Below, piece by piece: positions 53,401 through 64,000 of a stretch of DNA of 64,000 bases. Location of the stretch: positions 2,829,501-2,893,500 of the forward strand of contig JAILWY010000016.1 in the NCBI GenBank assembly GCA_022113835.1, written 5' to 3'. Both the position numbers and the translations under genes were made by a program. Source of the DNA: Atopsyche davidsoni (taxonomy: Eukaryota > Arthropoda > Insecta > Trichoptera > Hydrobiosidae). The notes beneath the pieces were generated by a model. It was not told where the DNA came from and ran no database searches. It saw nothing but the letters and a program-made list of their open reading frames with translations. Each line of letters starts with the position of its first letter. Within the stretch, counting starts at the first letter, position 1.

Positions 53401-55101
53401 AATAGTTGAATCGCAAAAAAGTAGCTTTTCCACATTTGTATGTGTTATCAATGTATCATTTAGGATAAAGTGGAAAAGCACTCAGGTAGCACTTAGGTCG
53501 GGTTTTCCGAGATGTTAATATACCGCAGAGCTGGATATTAATTAGAAGCAAACATTATTTAAGGTTAAAAAACTCTAATTACACCCTAATTAGGTTAGTT
53601 TGGGATAATTATTATATAACGACACTGTGTCATCATCTTTTTCCAAATTAAGCCTGCTTACGTACACTGCCATTTTTGATGATCTTAAGATTTCGTAAGT
53701 GTCACGCTGCGTAGTGATTTTTGTAAATCGACATTCTGAAAACCCTGAAGATGATCCCTGAACTGAGATCGAAACGTCGCAAGGCAAAACCACTTCCCGG
53801 TCTAATCTCTAAGAAATCACCTAAGCAACGATTGACAAAATCTAGGAATATATTTATACATTATCTGTTGTAGAAAGCAGTTGTGTTTTACGCGATATGA
53901 TAAGGTCGTTAGCGTATATCAGTGGTCCCCAACCCTATGCCCGCGAATACCATGTACCGTCGACTGTTTTACGTGTGCCCGCCGCTGTGCGACCACGATA
54001 AAAAAAATGATTTATGCTTACAATAAAATGTTATGAAAAAAAAACTATTTAGTAATTAAATAGAGAAAGATAAGTGAAAATAATTATATCGTTATAATTT
54101 TCAAAATAATAATTCTTTGTACATTTAAAGTTGCTATTAAAAATAATTATTCGTTTCATATTCAACCCAATTACCAGAATTTTTATACTATTATTTTAAC
54201 AATAATTTTTATATTTTTTAATTGATTTTTGGAAATATGTATTTTTTGTGCATTTTGTTATTATTGATTATGTCCAACTATAAATAAAACTTGAAAAAAT
54301 AAATAGTGCCCGCCGCCCGACTGGCATTCTAGAATGTGCTATTGGGTGCAAAAAGGTTGAGGACCCCTGGCGTATATTGTCACAAGGAACCAGACGGTAG
54401 ACATCACAAATACAATAAAGGTTTTTAGGAAATATGAAACACGCCATAAGCACCTTACCTCACTCTTCTTACTTTGCAAGAGGAACACGCAAGGTAATTT
54501 TAGTTACTGTAGGTCAGTGTTTCTCAACCCCTTTGTAAGTTAAAAAATTCAAGCCTAATAATACTATGTCGGTGATTTTAAGACTTAAGACAAACAATTG
54601 TCTTTTTCGTTTATCCGCGACTCCCGAGTAAGGCATCGCACAGGTTGAAAAACACTGCCGATTTTCGAAGTTCGCAATGAAATGATGCTCGGCTCCAGGT
54701 CACCTGCGCTCTGCCGTGGAGATGCTCCCCGCTGAGGTGCTGGGGAAGCTGTCCTACAGCGCCTACTTCATCCACATCATCGTGCAGGCCAGCTACGTCG
54801 GGCTGCAGAAGCGCCCCATCGAGCTCTCCGAATACAACATCGTGAGTATTTGCGATTCATGATATTGTCACAAGGACAAGCACACAAGTAGAAACTCTGA
54901 TTACGTATTTGGTTTCAGTTCCATTTCGTGGTGTCCAGCGTGGTGATAACGTTTGGGCTTTCCCTGCCGATGTGGTTGATGGTGGAGAAGCCCTTCTGCA
55001 ACCTGCAGAAGCTAGTGTTCGATAGTACGCCCAGGAAGTGTGACTCCAAGACGGGCTCACCCAGCAGCGGTGGCGAGATCCAGTCCAGCTCTGATCTGTG
55101 A
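47465..55101 (+). CDS. nrf-6-like multipass acyltransferase, gene A (620 aa)
   Basis: Member of the nose-resistant-to-fluoxetine family: secretory signal, cysteine-containing NRF domain, then an acyltransferase 3 type membrane domain. Founding worm proteins affect lipid and drug transport; substrate unknown here. Eleven exons: 47465-47540, 48533-48678, 49781-50045, 50185-50369, 51163-51332, 51419-51601, 51863-52039, 52643-52793, 52918-53101, 54699-54841, 54919-55101; total 1,863 nt in frame. Signal peptide about residues 1-24 (ends PLAHTTD). The NRF domain (about 30-135) has GSYCLVDIEL, YRHDIVHRGIC and ECxxxGL-like cysteines. The acyltransferase domain starts near 190 with GLRLLTMLCVIGSH (R195, H206), then TWWHNLLYIHN, VYTQMYGNMSGY, FGGFVCVLLITM, LSYSAYFIH and MWLMVEKPF. 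Exons are strikingly G+C-rich at third positions. Introns 2, 6 and 9 hold mobile elements. Confidence 0.93.
48808..48890 (+). repeat. Dispersed repeat with CCTCAGAGGAGG core, copy 2, in intron 2 of gene A
   Basis: CTCTCCTCAGAGGAGGCTGG followed by CGACTATTTCACTGAGCATA, matching 37586-37655 in order and orientation. Shorter inverted matches occur near 48300-48350 (CCTCTTCTGAGGCAAAGCAC) and 57725-57765 (CTCCTCTGAGGAGAAGCAC). Confidence 0.55.
49138..49674. mobile_element. hAT-type non-autonomous element with perfect 8-bp target duplication
   Basis: 537-base insertion in intron 2 of gene A. The left terminus is CAGAGGTTCCCAAAGT; the right terminus read inward is CATAGTTTCCCAAACT (13 of 16 identical), the usual hAT style. 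CTCTAGCC is present directly before (49130-49137) and directly after (49675-49682), an exact 8-bp duplication typical of hAT transposases. There is no transposase frame, so it must have been moved by an enzyme encoded elsewhere. An internal segment (49400-49447) is shared with the island near 2065. Confidence 0.88.
51715..51835 (+). repeat. SINE-like repeat in intron 6 of gene A
   Basis: Contains GCGGGTTTTAATTCCCG, a B-box-like stem-loop (consensus GGTTCGAnTCC), followed by GTGATGTCTACCGTTTGAGT and GGGACAATATA. The last two blocks recur inverted at 54378-54412 (reverse complement TGTGATGTCTACCGTCTGG, then TGTGACAATATACG). This marks a tRNA-type SINE family different from the copy at 40975. 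Confidence 0.5.
53738..53800 (+). repeat. Repeat fragment with GAAGATGATCCC motif, intron 9 of gene A
   Basis: CCCTGAAGATGATCCCTGAA followed by GAGATCGAAACGTCGCAAGG. The GAAGATGATCCC block is also found on the minus strand near 7812. This motif pair is common at the ends of interspersed retroelements; family not settled. Confidence 0.4.
53880..54412 (-). repeat. Older SINE copy interrupted by a hAT element
   Basis: Read on the minus strand, 54412-54378 (TGATGTCTACCGTC...GACAATATA) continues, after removing the element at 53920-54369 and one target copy, into CGACCTTATC at about 53910-53880. The first part matches the repeat at 51745-51795. So a SINE copy was already in place when the hAT element landed in it. 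Confidence 0.5.
53920..54369. mobile_element. hAT-type non-autonomous element with perfect 8-bp target duplication, nested
   Basis: 450-base insertion in intron 9 of gene A. The left terminus is CAGTGGTCCCCAACC; the right terminus read inward is CAGGGGTCCTCAACC (13 of 15). GCGTATAT flanks both sides (53912-53919 and 54370-54377). Internal G+C-richer blocks near the ends mention CCCGCCGC-type strings; the centre is AT-rich. No transposase frame. Confidence 0.88.
54515..54657. mobile_element. Short hAT-like MITE without clear target duplication
   Basis: 143 bases bounded by CAGTGTTTCTCAACC and, read inward from the right, CAGTGTTTTTCAACC (14 of 15). The adjoining eight bases differ (CTGTAGGT and CCGATTTT), so the duplication has decayed or one end was rearranged. 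Ends about 40 bases before the exon at 54699. Confidence 0.65.
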
Positions 55102-55148
55102 TATGAACACTTGAACTACCTGTAAATTGTAAGATATCCTCAATAATT

Positions 55149-55154
55149 AATAAA
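55149..55154 (+). terminator. Polyadenylation signal of nrf-6-like gene A
   Basis: AATAAA 48 bases after the stop codon of gene A; the first canonical hexamer downstream. Confidence 0.6.
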
Positions 55155-57456
55155 ACACATTTATTATATAAATTATAGATATCCTATGCATTGAAGATTT
55201 GCACTCCATTTTGACAACAGCTCGTGTGTCTTGAGTAATTTATTCACGATTAAATACGACAGGTATTTTTTGGGCGTTTTGAACTTTAGTATGTTTATAA
55301 ATAATATTTGTGTAAAAAATAATTTGGACTCTATTGGCTTTAACTGCGAATTAATCCGGCACTGTTTTTTTTTATTTTACTATTCAATGTCTATAAGATA
55401 CTGTCGAAATCAGAATTTTCGTTATAGCTCAGCAATTTGATTATTAGTGAATTGTTAAATTATTCATGTTGTAATTATAGCTTATTGTAATTTTGTTGTT
55501 GTTAAGTGACATGATTAAGGTTAAATCAATCAGCTTTTTTTAAAGGTAATATGAATGATTAATTGTACATACGTGTGTTTTTTAATGCGGTGGTTCTTGA
55601 CCGACTATGCACAAGCACTGAAGCCAAAGGTTATTGTTGCATAAATTATATTATATAAATATCCATATGCCATTTTTAAATAAATAAACAAAGAGATCCT
55701 TAGAAAAAAGGCCTAGGACGGACCTTTTCTTTTCAGTAAACATCTTTAAATTGTTTTATTAATATTAACTCGTACTAGGTGCGCAACTAAGTTTTTAGGT
55801 TTTTTTTTATCAATGAATAATGGAAAATTTCAAGAGAAATATAAAAAATGGTTGATTCAAAGTATTGTCCCTCGCTAAGTACACATTTTTATTATTCATT
55901 GTTTATTTATTTATATTTAATACATATTTCGATCTTTCTGGGACCTCCCTGAAGTCAATGGTGTAGTATTTGTAATTGTACAATTTGTTTGAGGAATTTC
56001 TGAGATAGATAAAATATATTTTATATGGGCGTAAGACATGTAAACTATGGTAATCTAAATATCAATATTGACGGCTTAATAGTAAATAACCTTTAACCTT
56101 CATTCAGTAAAGCAGATTTGATTAGCAAACTTGTTGGCGTTATGACGTCAACAAGTTATCTCATACTTGACTGCTACTGGTTTTTTTTTAGTAATTTTTT
56201 TATACTGTCGGCCCCAGACAGCTGTTGCATACTACTTCCGGGTGCCGACAGCTGGTCTTTAATTGTATAAATATATTGTATTAATTATTACAAACAATTC
56301 ATTCCCTCCCTTTCATTCTATTCATCTCTGACATTCGTCCCTATCTATTTATGGAGGCAGCGTCTCCGTGGTTAAAAGTCTCCTGAAAATCACGAAAGCT
56401 GGAAAACCTTAAAATAACCAGCAATAGGTAATATCAGGTAACTGAAAATTCATGAAAATAACCAGCAGCCTTCATAGGCTGTTTTAATGACGTCATCCCC
56501 ATTAAAAGTTTATCTACACCTGATTAAGCTCGTTTTTAGCATGTTCAGCTTCATGGAAAAATGGTCGTGATGTTTTCCACCAGAAGATTATAATATTTAA
56601 ATTATTTATTATTTTATAAAAAAGTAATAAATTATTGTAACCGAAGCAAGCAATAATCAATTCAATTCATTCAATACAACTTGCCTAAAATTCATTCATT
56701 TTCATTTGCTCAGAGAACTAATAGAGCGATTTCTCACAACAATCTTTCCGATGAAAATATTATTACTATAATTTTTTTTACTGAGTACTGAGAAGTCGTT
56801 TACAGTTTTTTGTAAACATTGGCAGGTTGTTTTTCTCTATTAATCAAGTGATGCAACATAATTATGAAAATTCAGCTTAACTTATTTTTTATTCGCTTTA
56901 AGCCTTCTTACCGAGGAAAGTTGCTAAAAGTTTTTTGTTGTTGTTGATATCTTGTCCCTGAAAAAAATACTTTTTAAGTGGCAGGACCTTGCAGCAGTTT
57001 TCAAACAGATGCAGTCTTAACAATAAACATTAAAATATATTGTTATAAAATTTCTGATTAGTGAATTTTTTACGAGCGAAGGATTTGACAAATGAGATCA
57101 AACCAAATTGATTTGTATATGCGTACAATCTTCTTTAAATACATCTTGAGGGTTACAAGGTCGTGCCCCCTGATTGTACTAATTCCTTATAAATAAGATA
57201 TTTACATTATTATTATTATAAACTATTTTTCATCAATCTGTCAAAAAGTCTAATTAATTTATGATTCGAGTACTGGCAGAGTACTTACAAAGTGGAAAAA
57301 ATATATGTTTTATTAAAATAGAAAGCCTGTGGTCTTGCACCTTAACATCCAAGTAAATACGCTTCGAGGTGAGTATTTTAGTTTAAAAAAATATGAAATA
57401 AAAAATGATGTACATATCGCATAAGCTAAGTAGCTAACTTGCTGAGCAGATAGAAG
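55155..57456. other. Interval between nrf-6-like genes A and B
   Basis: About 2.3 kb without a recognised gene. It holds one dispersed repeat (55897-56014). The last few hundred bases should include the promoter and leader of gene B. Nothing else recognised. Confidence 0.5.
55897..56014 (+). repeat. Dispersed repeat, intergenic copy
   Basis: Same element as 28712-28850: TTTATTTATTTATATTT, then GATCTTTCTGGGACCTCCCT and TTCTGAGATAGAT in the same order and strand. Confidence 0.65.
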
Positions 57457-57570
57457 TTGGGAATCAGTACAGTACTAGCACTGCCTCCTGCGGGGAGTCC
57501 TGGCGCTCTTTCTACTTCACTTCTTTTATCCGGGAGATCCCCACCGGTGCACGGCAGCGTCACCTCAGCC

Positions 57571-60500
57571 ATGTGGGTGAGACGGAAAGTTCCTCTTATG
57601 GCGTGCCTTCTGGCTCTGGCGCTGCCTTTGACGAACGCTATAGATAGTGAGTATGAACTTTGATTTACTTATAATATAATATACACTGTTTACCCTAAGA
57701 AAACCACGAACAGACATGTACAGTGAAATGGTCACCAATCTCCTCTGAGGAGAAGCACTTGGAGAAGATTAAATAGGAAGTCTATTATCGTTTTTATTAT
57801 TGTAATTCACTATGATTTTTATATTTTTCCTTCAGCCCAAAAACCGTACCAAACAGTGACACATTGTGGATGTATTTGTTACAAAACAATCACTCGTGGA
57901 TGTTCTGAACTCCAAATGCGACAATTTTGTCGATCAAACAAAACATCAGACGGAATAATAAAACCGACAACCGATTGATAAAATGTAACAGTTATCCCGT
58001 GCATACATCAATAGACTGAGAGGTTGAGTCATGACCCTCGCAGGCAGCCTGCTGCATTATTATCTTGAAATACCTCCAGCCAGTGTTTTAAATCTTATAG
58101 TGCCTCAAAATTCATGGTTTTGGGTATGACTTTAAACCACGATAACATAAAATTATAATCGTTGATAATTAAATATAAGCTTCAGTGATCCCGTATCATT
58201 TTCTTTAAACGATACTATACCTTTTGAAACACTGTTTATATTAAGCATTGTCATACGGTGTGTGCATCTATGGGTCTCCCTTTCAGTGGAGATGTACTCC
58301 AAGTTGCCAAAACTCTTTGATCTGGAAGACTATGATGCATGCATGGCCACAACCAACGGCTCGTACTGCCTGGTGGATATCGAGCTGGCTGCAGAGCAGC
58401 CGAATACCGTGGAACTGCTGAGCTTCATGAAGGTGAGAGAAAGCTTTTCCGCTGCCAAGTTTGCCCAATATCATTTACAATCTCATTAGACAATAAAAAT
58501 CAACGCTGGAATGAGGAAATTATTAATCAGCCTTCAATTTTTAAAATAAATTTAATATGAAAAATTAAATTTGTGGTTATTAAATTCCTCATGAAGATAA
58601 TTTGAGTTTTGATATATTTTGCTGAGTCAATACAAAAAGTTAGATGGGATTTTTGTATGGTCTGATAGGAGTTCAGCTCAGGAAATCGGAAGAAATGGAC
58701 ATACCGCCATGACGTCTTGCACCGCGGGGTTTGTCGATCCTCGTGCGAGAAGGGGTTGGAGGAGTGCGCGCTGAGAGAACTGCGGACACAGGGCTGGGGA
58801 GGAATTGTACGGTCTCCCCAATGCCAGGGAGACTATGGTGACCCCATTGGACTGACTCACTGGCTATTCCTGACTGTTGTGGGGCTCATCATTCTAGCCA
58901 ACATTGCGAGCAGCATCTATCGCGCTGTGACCAAGCAAAGTGAGTGACGAGTAGAGAACACAATAAGCGATCATAAAGGGTTCTATGCACATTTTTGATT
59001 TTGGATACAGTTCAATATTAGATGAAATTACTGTGACGTCTACTGAGTTTGAGACCTTGTGACAATCGCATGCATCATGTTATAAGCGCACGACCATTGG
59101 CCTGGCACATAGACCACAGCTATAGGCCCTAGACCACAATTACAATCTAACAAGATAGAAGCAATAGCAATGGTTTAAAGAGCTTTAGCGATACAGTACT
59201 ACCGGGGTTCTTGTATTGGAAAGTTGGCTGGAGTATGTTTCTTGATTAGAGACATGAATCATAACTGTGCCAGAGTCAATTTTAATCATTTTAGGGTGCA
59301 GTCTGGTTTTTGTAACTTAATTTCAAAATTCAGGCAGGATAACCTCTCTAACGTTACTGGCCTTTAATGAGGTCTCTGTCTAAATTTGTGCATGAATTAT
59401 TATCTCAGAAGATTTGGCTGATTGTTTATATATTATTTAGTATTTTATATTGAGTTAAGAACCTAGTAGCCTCTTCTTGATGAGCAGGTTCAGATGCGCC
59501 TGCCCGCGGCTTGGTGCGAAGTTTCTCTATCCAGGATAATTGGCCGCTATTGACACGCCATAGTTCCATACCTGGAGCGCAGTGCCTGCGGTTCATCACC
59601 ATGGTGATGGTCATCTCCTCTCATTCGTCTACGGTGATCATCCAAGGGTTTGTGTCCAACACAGAGAGCATAGAGCATGTAATATATATTTTTTCAAACT
59701 TTATAAAATGATTAGAACAATTAGATGATAACAAGTACAATTTACAAAAGTATTAACTTAAATTAAAGTATTACTTAAAGTATTAATATAATAGAATACC
59801 AAAATACAAAAAAATATTTTATAAAATGGATATTTTATTGAAATTCAAACTCCAAATCAGAACTTCAGACAGAAAGCTTAGTCTTTATTGTCATTTGAAA
59901 TAGTTATATTAATACAAATTATACTTAAGTTTTTAAAAGATTTTATGATAATTTATTTCCATGTAATAATATGCTCTTTCAGAAATATTCATTAGCCATT
60001 GCAAGGATTGCTGCGGTGATGTCATTTGTTGTTCACACATTTTTCTGCTTATCGAGTTTCTTTATGACATTAAATTTCTTGAAAAACATAGAAAAATATT
60101 CGCGATTTAGCATCTGGTTATATCCAAATTATATCCTGAATCGTTGGTTAAGGTGAGAATGAAATATATTTTTTAAATTTAATCACATACATTTTTTAAA
60201 CTAATCAATGAGATTTTTATTTAGGATAATAAGATAATGATGACATATTCTGAATAAGGAAATTTCAAGTATCTCAATCAGTTTATAATTTTTTTTCAGA
60301 CTTGTGCCATCATATGCTATTATTATATGGTTCATGTGCACTTGGTTTGAGCATACCGGCGAAGGTCCCTTGTGGGAGACACTGATAAACCGTGAGTCTC
60401 TCACTTGCCGCCATACTTGGTGGCACAACCTCCTCTTCATCCGTAATCTTATGGGAAGGCATCGATGTGTGCACTCTGCATGGTAAACACTTTTTTCTGT

Positions 60501-62512
60501 GAGATAATGACATTGAAATGGTTTCGGAGTAAGTACACACAGCAAACTGTTTTCAGGTACTTGGAGGTAGACTTCCAGCTGTTCTGCGTGTGCATGGTTG
60601 TCTTGATGGTGATTTGGCTTCTTCCAAAGTCGGCCAAGCCCTTATTTGTACTCACATTAGGGGTGGGAGTAATCACACCTGGAGCTCTCACTTTATTTAA
60701 TGATTATTTTCCGTACATTTTTTCAAGTCCTGAGTAAGACTTTATTTAATTATTCATAACTGATTATAAAATATAACTTTTTTTAAATAGACTGTTAGGT
60801 TATGGTAAATTCACAACTGAAAAAAACAAATAAGATAATTATCACAACTTAAAAAGTTTACAAAGTTACAAGCTATTTAACCCAATGTCATTTATCTTTT
60901 CTAAACAAAAATATTTAGTTTTTTGGCAAATAATTTCATTAGAAAATCTTTTTTTCTTCATCTTTTTATATGAAAACTGTTAATCTAAAAAAATCAGTTT
61001 TGATTCTTTGACATCAAACCAACGCGTATTTAACATTTTTCCAGAGATTTGAGAGAATTCTCAGTCAATGATGAAGTCTCCGTCAATGTGTACACACAAA
61101 TGTATGGGAACTTGACTGGCTACGCTCTGGGAATGATCGCCGGCTATATGCAATACCATATTGAGAAGAATCAAATGAAAGTACCCGTGTTGAAGGTTAA
61201 TGACTAATAAAATGATAAACAATCTAGGTTTTAACAGTCCAAGCAATTTTATAATAATTATTAACATAACTTTCCTCGCAACTATTTACTAACATTAGAG
61301 TATAAAAAAACAAAGGGTATTGAGCAACTGTTAACTATATATTAAAACATGTAACATTTATATTTTAAAATATTAATTGATTAATTGTTTTTTTTAACAT
61401 AAAGAATAGGACTATTTATCTTCCTTATTGTGAATGAAGGCTTTTTACCAAACTTAATCAATACTTCTATGTTGAATGATGTATTTTCAGATAAAGCTGT
61501 CCATGTACTCTTCCCTGCTGAACGTGGCCGGGTGCTTGCTGGGAGCCTTGCACTTTGGCAGTGAGAGTTACGTGAGCAGTCCGTTCTTCGGAAGCATGTA
61601 CGCGGCCTCTTACAAGCCGGCATTTGGGGGCTTCATAGCTGTTTTCATACTTACCATGGCCAATAATGTCACAAGTAAGTATGATTACATTTTGAGGAGC
61701 CGTATGTTATTAAGATTTTTCACTCCTAGCGAATCTCCCGAGGTTGGCCTTGCCACTAGCTTGCATTATATAATATAAGAGTGATCAAGTATCTCTAATC
61801 TAATCAAATAACATATAATATTTTCAGGTGTGATTCGTACGTGCGTTGAGTGGATTCCTTCCGAGGCGTTGGGTCGGCTATCATATAGTGCCTTTTTGAT
61901 CCATCCAATTATTCAAAAGATATTTATTGCTTCGCAGAAAAAACCCCTTCATTACTCAGACTACTTTTTGGTAAGCAGTTAAAATACAAATAAAATTCTT
62001 ATAAGACGTGGAGTATGTTGATAAATCTGGGCGGATGTTCGGTTCAGACAGATCTCTGCTGAAATGCAAAAGAAAACCACGAAACTTTATTAAAAGAAAG
62101 TTCTTGATCTACTGTAGTACTGTAGCAATCAAAACTTTGCGTTTCTTTAAAAGAAGACAAAACCGATCACTTGATCGGTTTTGACATAATCATTGGAATT
62201 ATCGAGCTTTTATAATTGAAATTATTTATCAAAATAAGATTGATGTGGAATATAAATGTGTACTTAGCCCTGACGTGTAACTTTGTTTGTTTGTAGTTAC
62301 ATTTCAATATATCTAGTATTGTGATGTCGTATATGCTCGCAATACCCCTTTGGCTGTTGGTGGAGATGCCTTTTGCAAATTTGATGGTGTTTCTAATGGA
62401 GAGGCAAAAGAGAACATCCCCTAAGACTGAACAAAATAACAGTGAAACAAGAAAAGCTGGAGCATTTGTGATAACCGTTCCTGAGAGTGTGGAAGAGAAT
62501 TCTAGACTGTAA
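57571..62512 (+). CDS. nrf-6-like multipass acyltransferase, gene B (635 aa)
   Basis: Tandem paralogue of gene A, 2.5 kb downstream. Eleven exons: 57571-57646, 58287-58432, 58669-58939, 59488-59678, 59983-60152, 60300-60482, 60557-60733, 61045-61195, 61491-61674, 61828-61970, 62297-62512; 1,908 nt in frame. Eight of the eleven exon lengths and all ten intron phases equal those of gene A. Signal peptide about residues 1-23 (LALALPLTNA). NRF domain with GSYCLVDIEL and YRHDVLHRGVC. Acyltransferase domain from about 194 (CLRFITMVMVISSH, R199, H210), then TWWHNLLFIRN, VYTQMYGNLTGY, FGGFIAVFILTM, LSYSAFLIH and LWLLVEMPF. It differs from gene A in a longer charged cytoplasmic-type tail (ends VEENSRL), in CLR for GLR at the domain start, and in RHRCVHSAW where gene A has TLSCLPQAW. 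The exons are less G+C-rich. Likely functional; substrate unknown. Confidence 0.93.
62159..62182. repeat. Short perfect palindrome in intron 10 of gene B
   Basis: AAAACCGATCA and its exact inverse TGATCGGTTTT around a two-base spacer. May be a chance palindrome or a small structured element; no function visible. Confidence 0.5.
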
Positions 62513-63229
62513 TTATCTATACCAAAAAAATACTTCAATTATTATTATTTGTTTGATAATATAATTATTTATAGAATATGTTTATTTCCTTTTGAACACT
62601 TTTACTACATAATCAAAGCACATTCTTATATACGGATTGAGTACAAAACAACATCCTGAAATATTTAATCTCGTTGCCAAAACTTACACTGAAGACTTGT
62701 CACCATTTAAAGAATAATCTACTAAAGCTCGTATAAGTAAAGTGTAATTTGATGACTTCATTTTTTGGTTTTACTCTTACGGTTTTACAATTAACCAGGT
62801 GGTCATTAAAGCGCATTTTACAGAAGCCTGCTTCAGTGAACGACTATATACGACAGTTAAGATTATAGATTGTTTGATGAAATACCCCCAAATAACTTCA
62901 TGAAGTCACGCCATGAAAAACTGTCATAGGCATCATGATATATAATTCTATAAGTGCGGTAATGTAACAAAAGTAAAAAAATACAGTAGCGAGTATTGTC
63001 ACGATCAAACACATCTTTTCATATCTCGTCACCAGTAATATTTTTATTTTAAAGCTATTGCAACTTATTGTGTTTTTGACACAAAAAAAATGTACATTTT
63101 ATTTTCAATAATTTTTTTTATTTACAATTGGTATATTTTGTTGGTTCGTAATAAATTAATTTATGCATATTCATTTTCTATAATATATTTATATGATTTC
63201 AAGCTGCAATATCCAGGAAATCATTTGTT
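62513..63229. other. Convergent 3' interval between nrf-6-like genes B and C
   Basis: 717 bases between two stop codons that face each other (TAA of gene B at 62512 and TAA of gene C at 63230). It contains both 3' ends. A minus-strand AATAAA at 63098-63103 suits gene C. No clear canonical hexamer was found for gene B close to its stop. Confidence 0.55.
63098..63103 (-). terminator. Candidate polyadenylation signal of nrf-6-like gene C
   Basis: AATAAA on the minus strand about 130 bases past the stop of gene C. The surrounding T/A runs make chance matches fairly likely. Confidence 0.4.
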
Positions 63230-64000
63230 TTATATGGCATCATTTATGGTTTTAGGCGTTAATACATTTTTTTCCATGAATAATATTTTCTGTAGATTGC
63301 TAAATGGTTTTTCCACTAGCAGATACAGAGGAACAGCTAATAAAAATGATAAGAAAGTACTAGATGCAACGAAGTGAACCTAAAATATAAAAAAAAACAG
63401 TATTACTTTTGGCATATAGTTTGTGACTTGAAAGAATTTGATCCCGAATATTACTAATAAAATATTATTTCATATTTTATAAAGCAAAACATTGGTGTTT
63501 AAAATAAATTCATACCGAGACATTTAATTCAAGCACGACTGAATTGAACTTATAATTCAATGCACTAAACGCAAGATCTAATTTAATATGCTTTGTTGCT
63601 TGTTTAAATAGCTAATATGAATATAAGTCTACCTTTATTTTAATATAGATTATTAACTTAGAGAAACATAAATAAATTATGTAGATAAGTACTTACAAAG
63701 TAATATCCTGAGAAGTCTAACGGCTGTTTCTCCAATCCAATGAGACTGATTTGTATAATAGAATGTAGAAAAAAAGCACAGTACGAAAGTTTACTGAGAA
63801 CCTCCAATGGTAAAATCTCAATACATCTTCGCATAAAATCTATAACAAAGCATAATCATTTCATAATTTTAATTATAATAAAGTTCACCGATGTTAGATT
63901 TTTATAGATTCTTACTAGGTATATCGTTGACCATGGTGATTATAAGGAAGCAAATGTGGAATCCAAAAACAGGTTTATATGTTGATGCATAAATGCTGGC
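63230..64000 (-). CDS. nrf-6-like multipass acyltransferase, gene C, 5' part off the right edge
   Basis: Third family member, on the opposite strand and convergent with gene B. Visible exons: 63916 to beyond 64000, 63697-63839, and 63230-63379 (49 codons plus stop). They correspond to the last three exons of genes A and B. The 143-nt penultimate exon has the same length and phases (enters in phase 1, leaves in phase 0). Encoded landmarks: YKPVFGFHICFLIITM (as YKPAFGGFIAVFILTM in gene B), LEVLSKLSYCAFFLHSI with the conserved LSYxAFxxH, and LYLLVEKPFSNLQKILF in the last helix. The protein ends INDAI, a much shorter tail than in gene B. Remaining exons lie to the right of the window. A plus-strand open frame over the last exon is its antisense shadow. 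Confidence 0.9.

Noticed and set aside
53738..53800. Hammerhead-like string (CTGA...GAAAC) in the repeat fragment
   Set aside because: The conserved CUGAUGA core and the three helices cannot be formed; only short fragments match.
63090..63377. 95-codon plus-strand frame near the right edge, with some likeness to the last nrf-6 helix
   Set aside because: It is antisense to the clearly better minus-strand last exon of gene C (63230-63379), which has a proper acceptor, frame and family motifs.

Overview
This 64 kb window is animal nuclear DNA, almost certainly from an insect. It is strongly AT-rich. The genes are split into many small exons with standard GT/AG introns. It carries two chemoreceptors of the insect gustatory receptor family, and mobile-element remnants lie in introns and intergenic DNA. 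The three-exon receptor structure and the nrf-6-like cluster would fit a moth or butterfly, but the order is inferred, not proven. No bacterial, viral or CRISPR features were seen.

Layout. (1) 1-4,500: two gustatory receptor genes in tandem on the minus strand. The first runs off the left edge. A foldback element lies between them. (2) 4,463-12,753: about 8 kb of AT-rich intergenic DNA with only repeat fragments. (3) 12,754-19,460, minus: a complete 15-exon gene for an ERMP1/Fxna-type endoplasmic reticulum metallopeptidase (892 aa). (4) 20,468-23,871, plus: a complete 6-exon EDC3 gene (509 aa), head to head with ERMP1 across about 1 kb. (5) 24,820-38,851, plus: a complete NEDD4-type HECT ubiquitin ligase (C2, three WW, HECT) with two alternative first coding exons. 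(6) 38,852-47,464: about 8.6 kb with no recognisable gene, holding a SINE and two hairpins. (7) 47,465-64,000: three members of the nose-resistant-to-fluoxetine (nrf-6-like) membrane acyltransferase family. Two are complete, on the plus strand, with identical intron phases. The third is convergent on the minus strand and cut by the right edge.

How the genes work together. ERMP1, EDC3 and NEDD4 are conserved single-copy housekeeping genes acting in ER membrane proteolysis, mRNA decapping and ubiquitination. They sit between two families that expand by local duplication, the gustatory receptors and the nrf-6-like acyltransferases. I see no evidence that the genes form one pathway.

Mobile DNA. 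Two short non-autonomous hAT elements in introns of the first nrf-6-like gene keep terminal inverted repeats and perfect 8-bp target duplications, and one of them is inserted in an older SINE copy. At least two tRNA-type SINE families and three further dispersed repeats recur in the window. All exon boundaries here were read by eye from splice sites, reading frame and paralogue comparison, and none is backed by transcript data. I found no clearly undescribed biological system.
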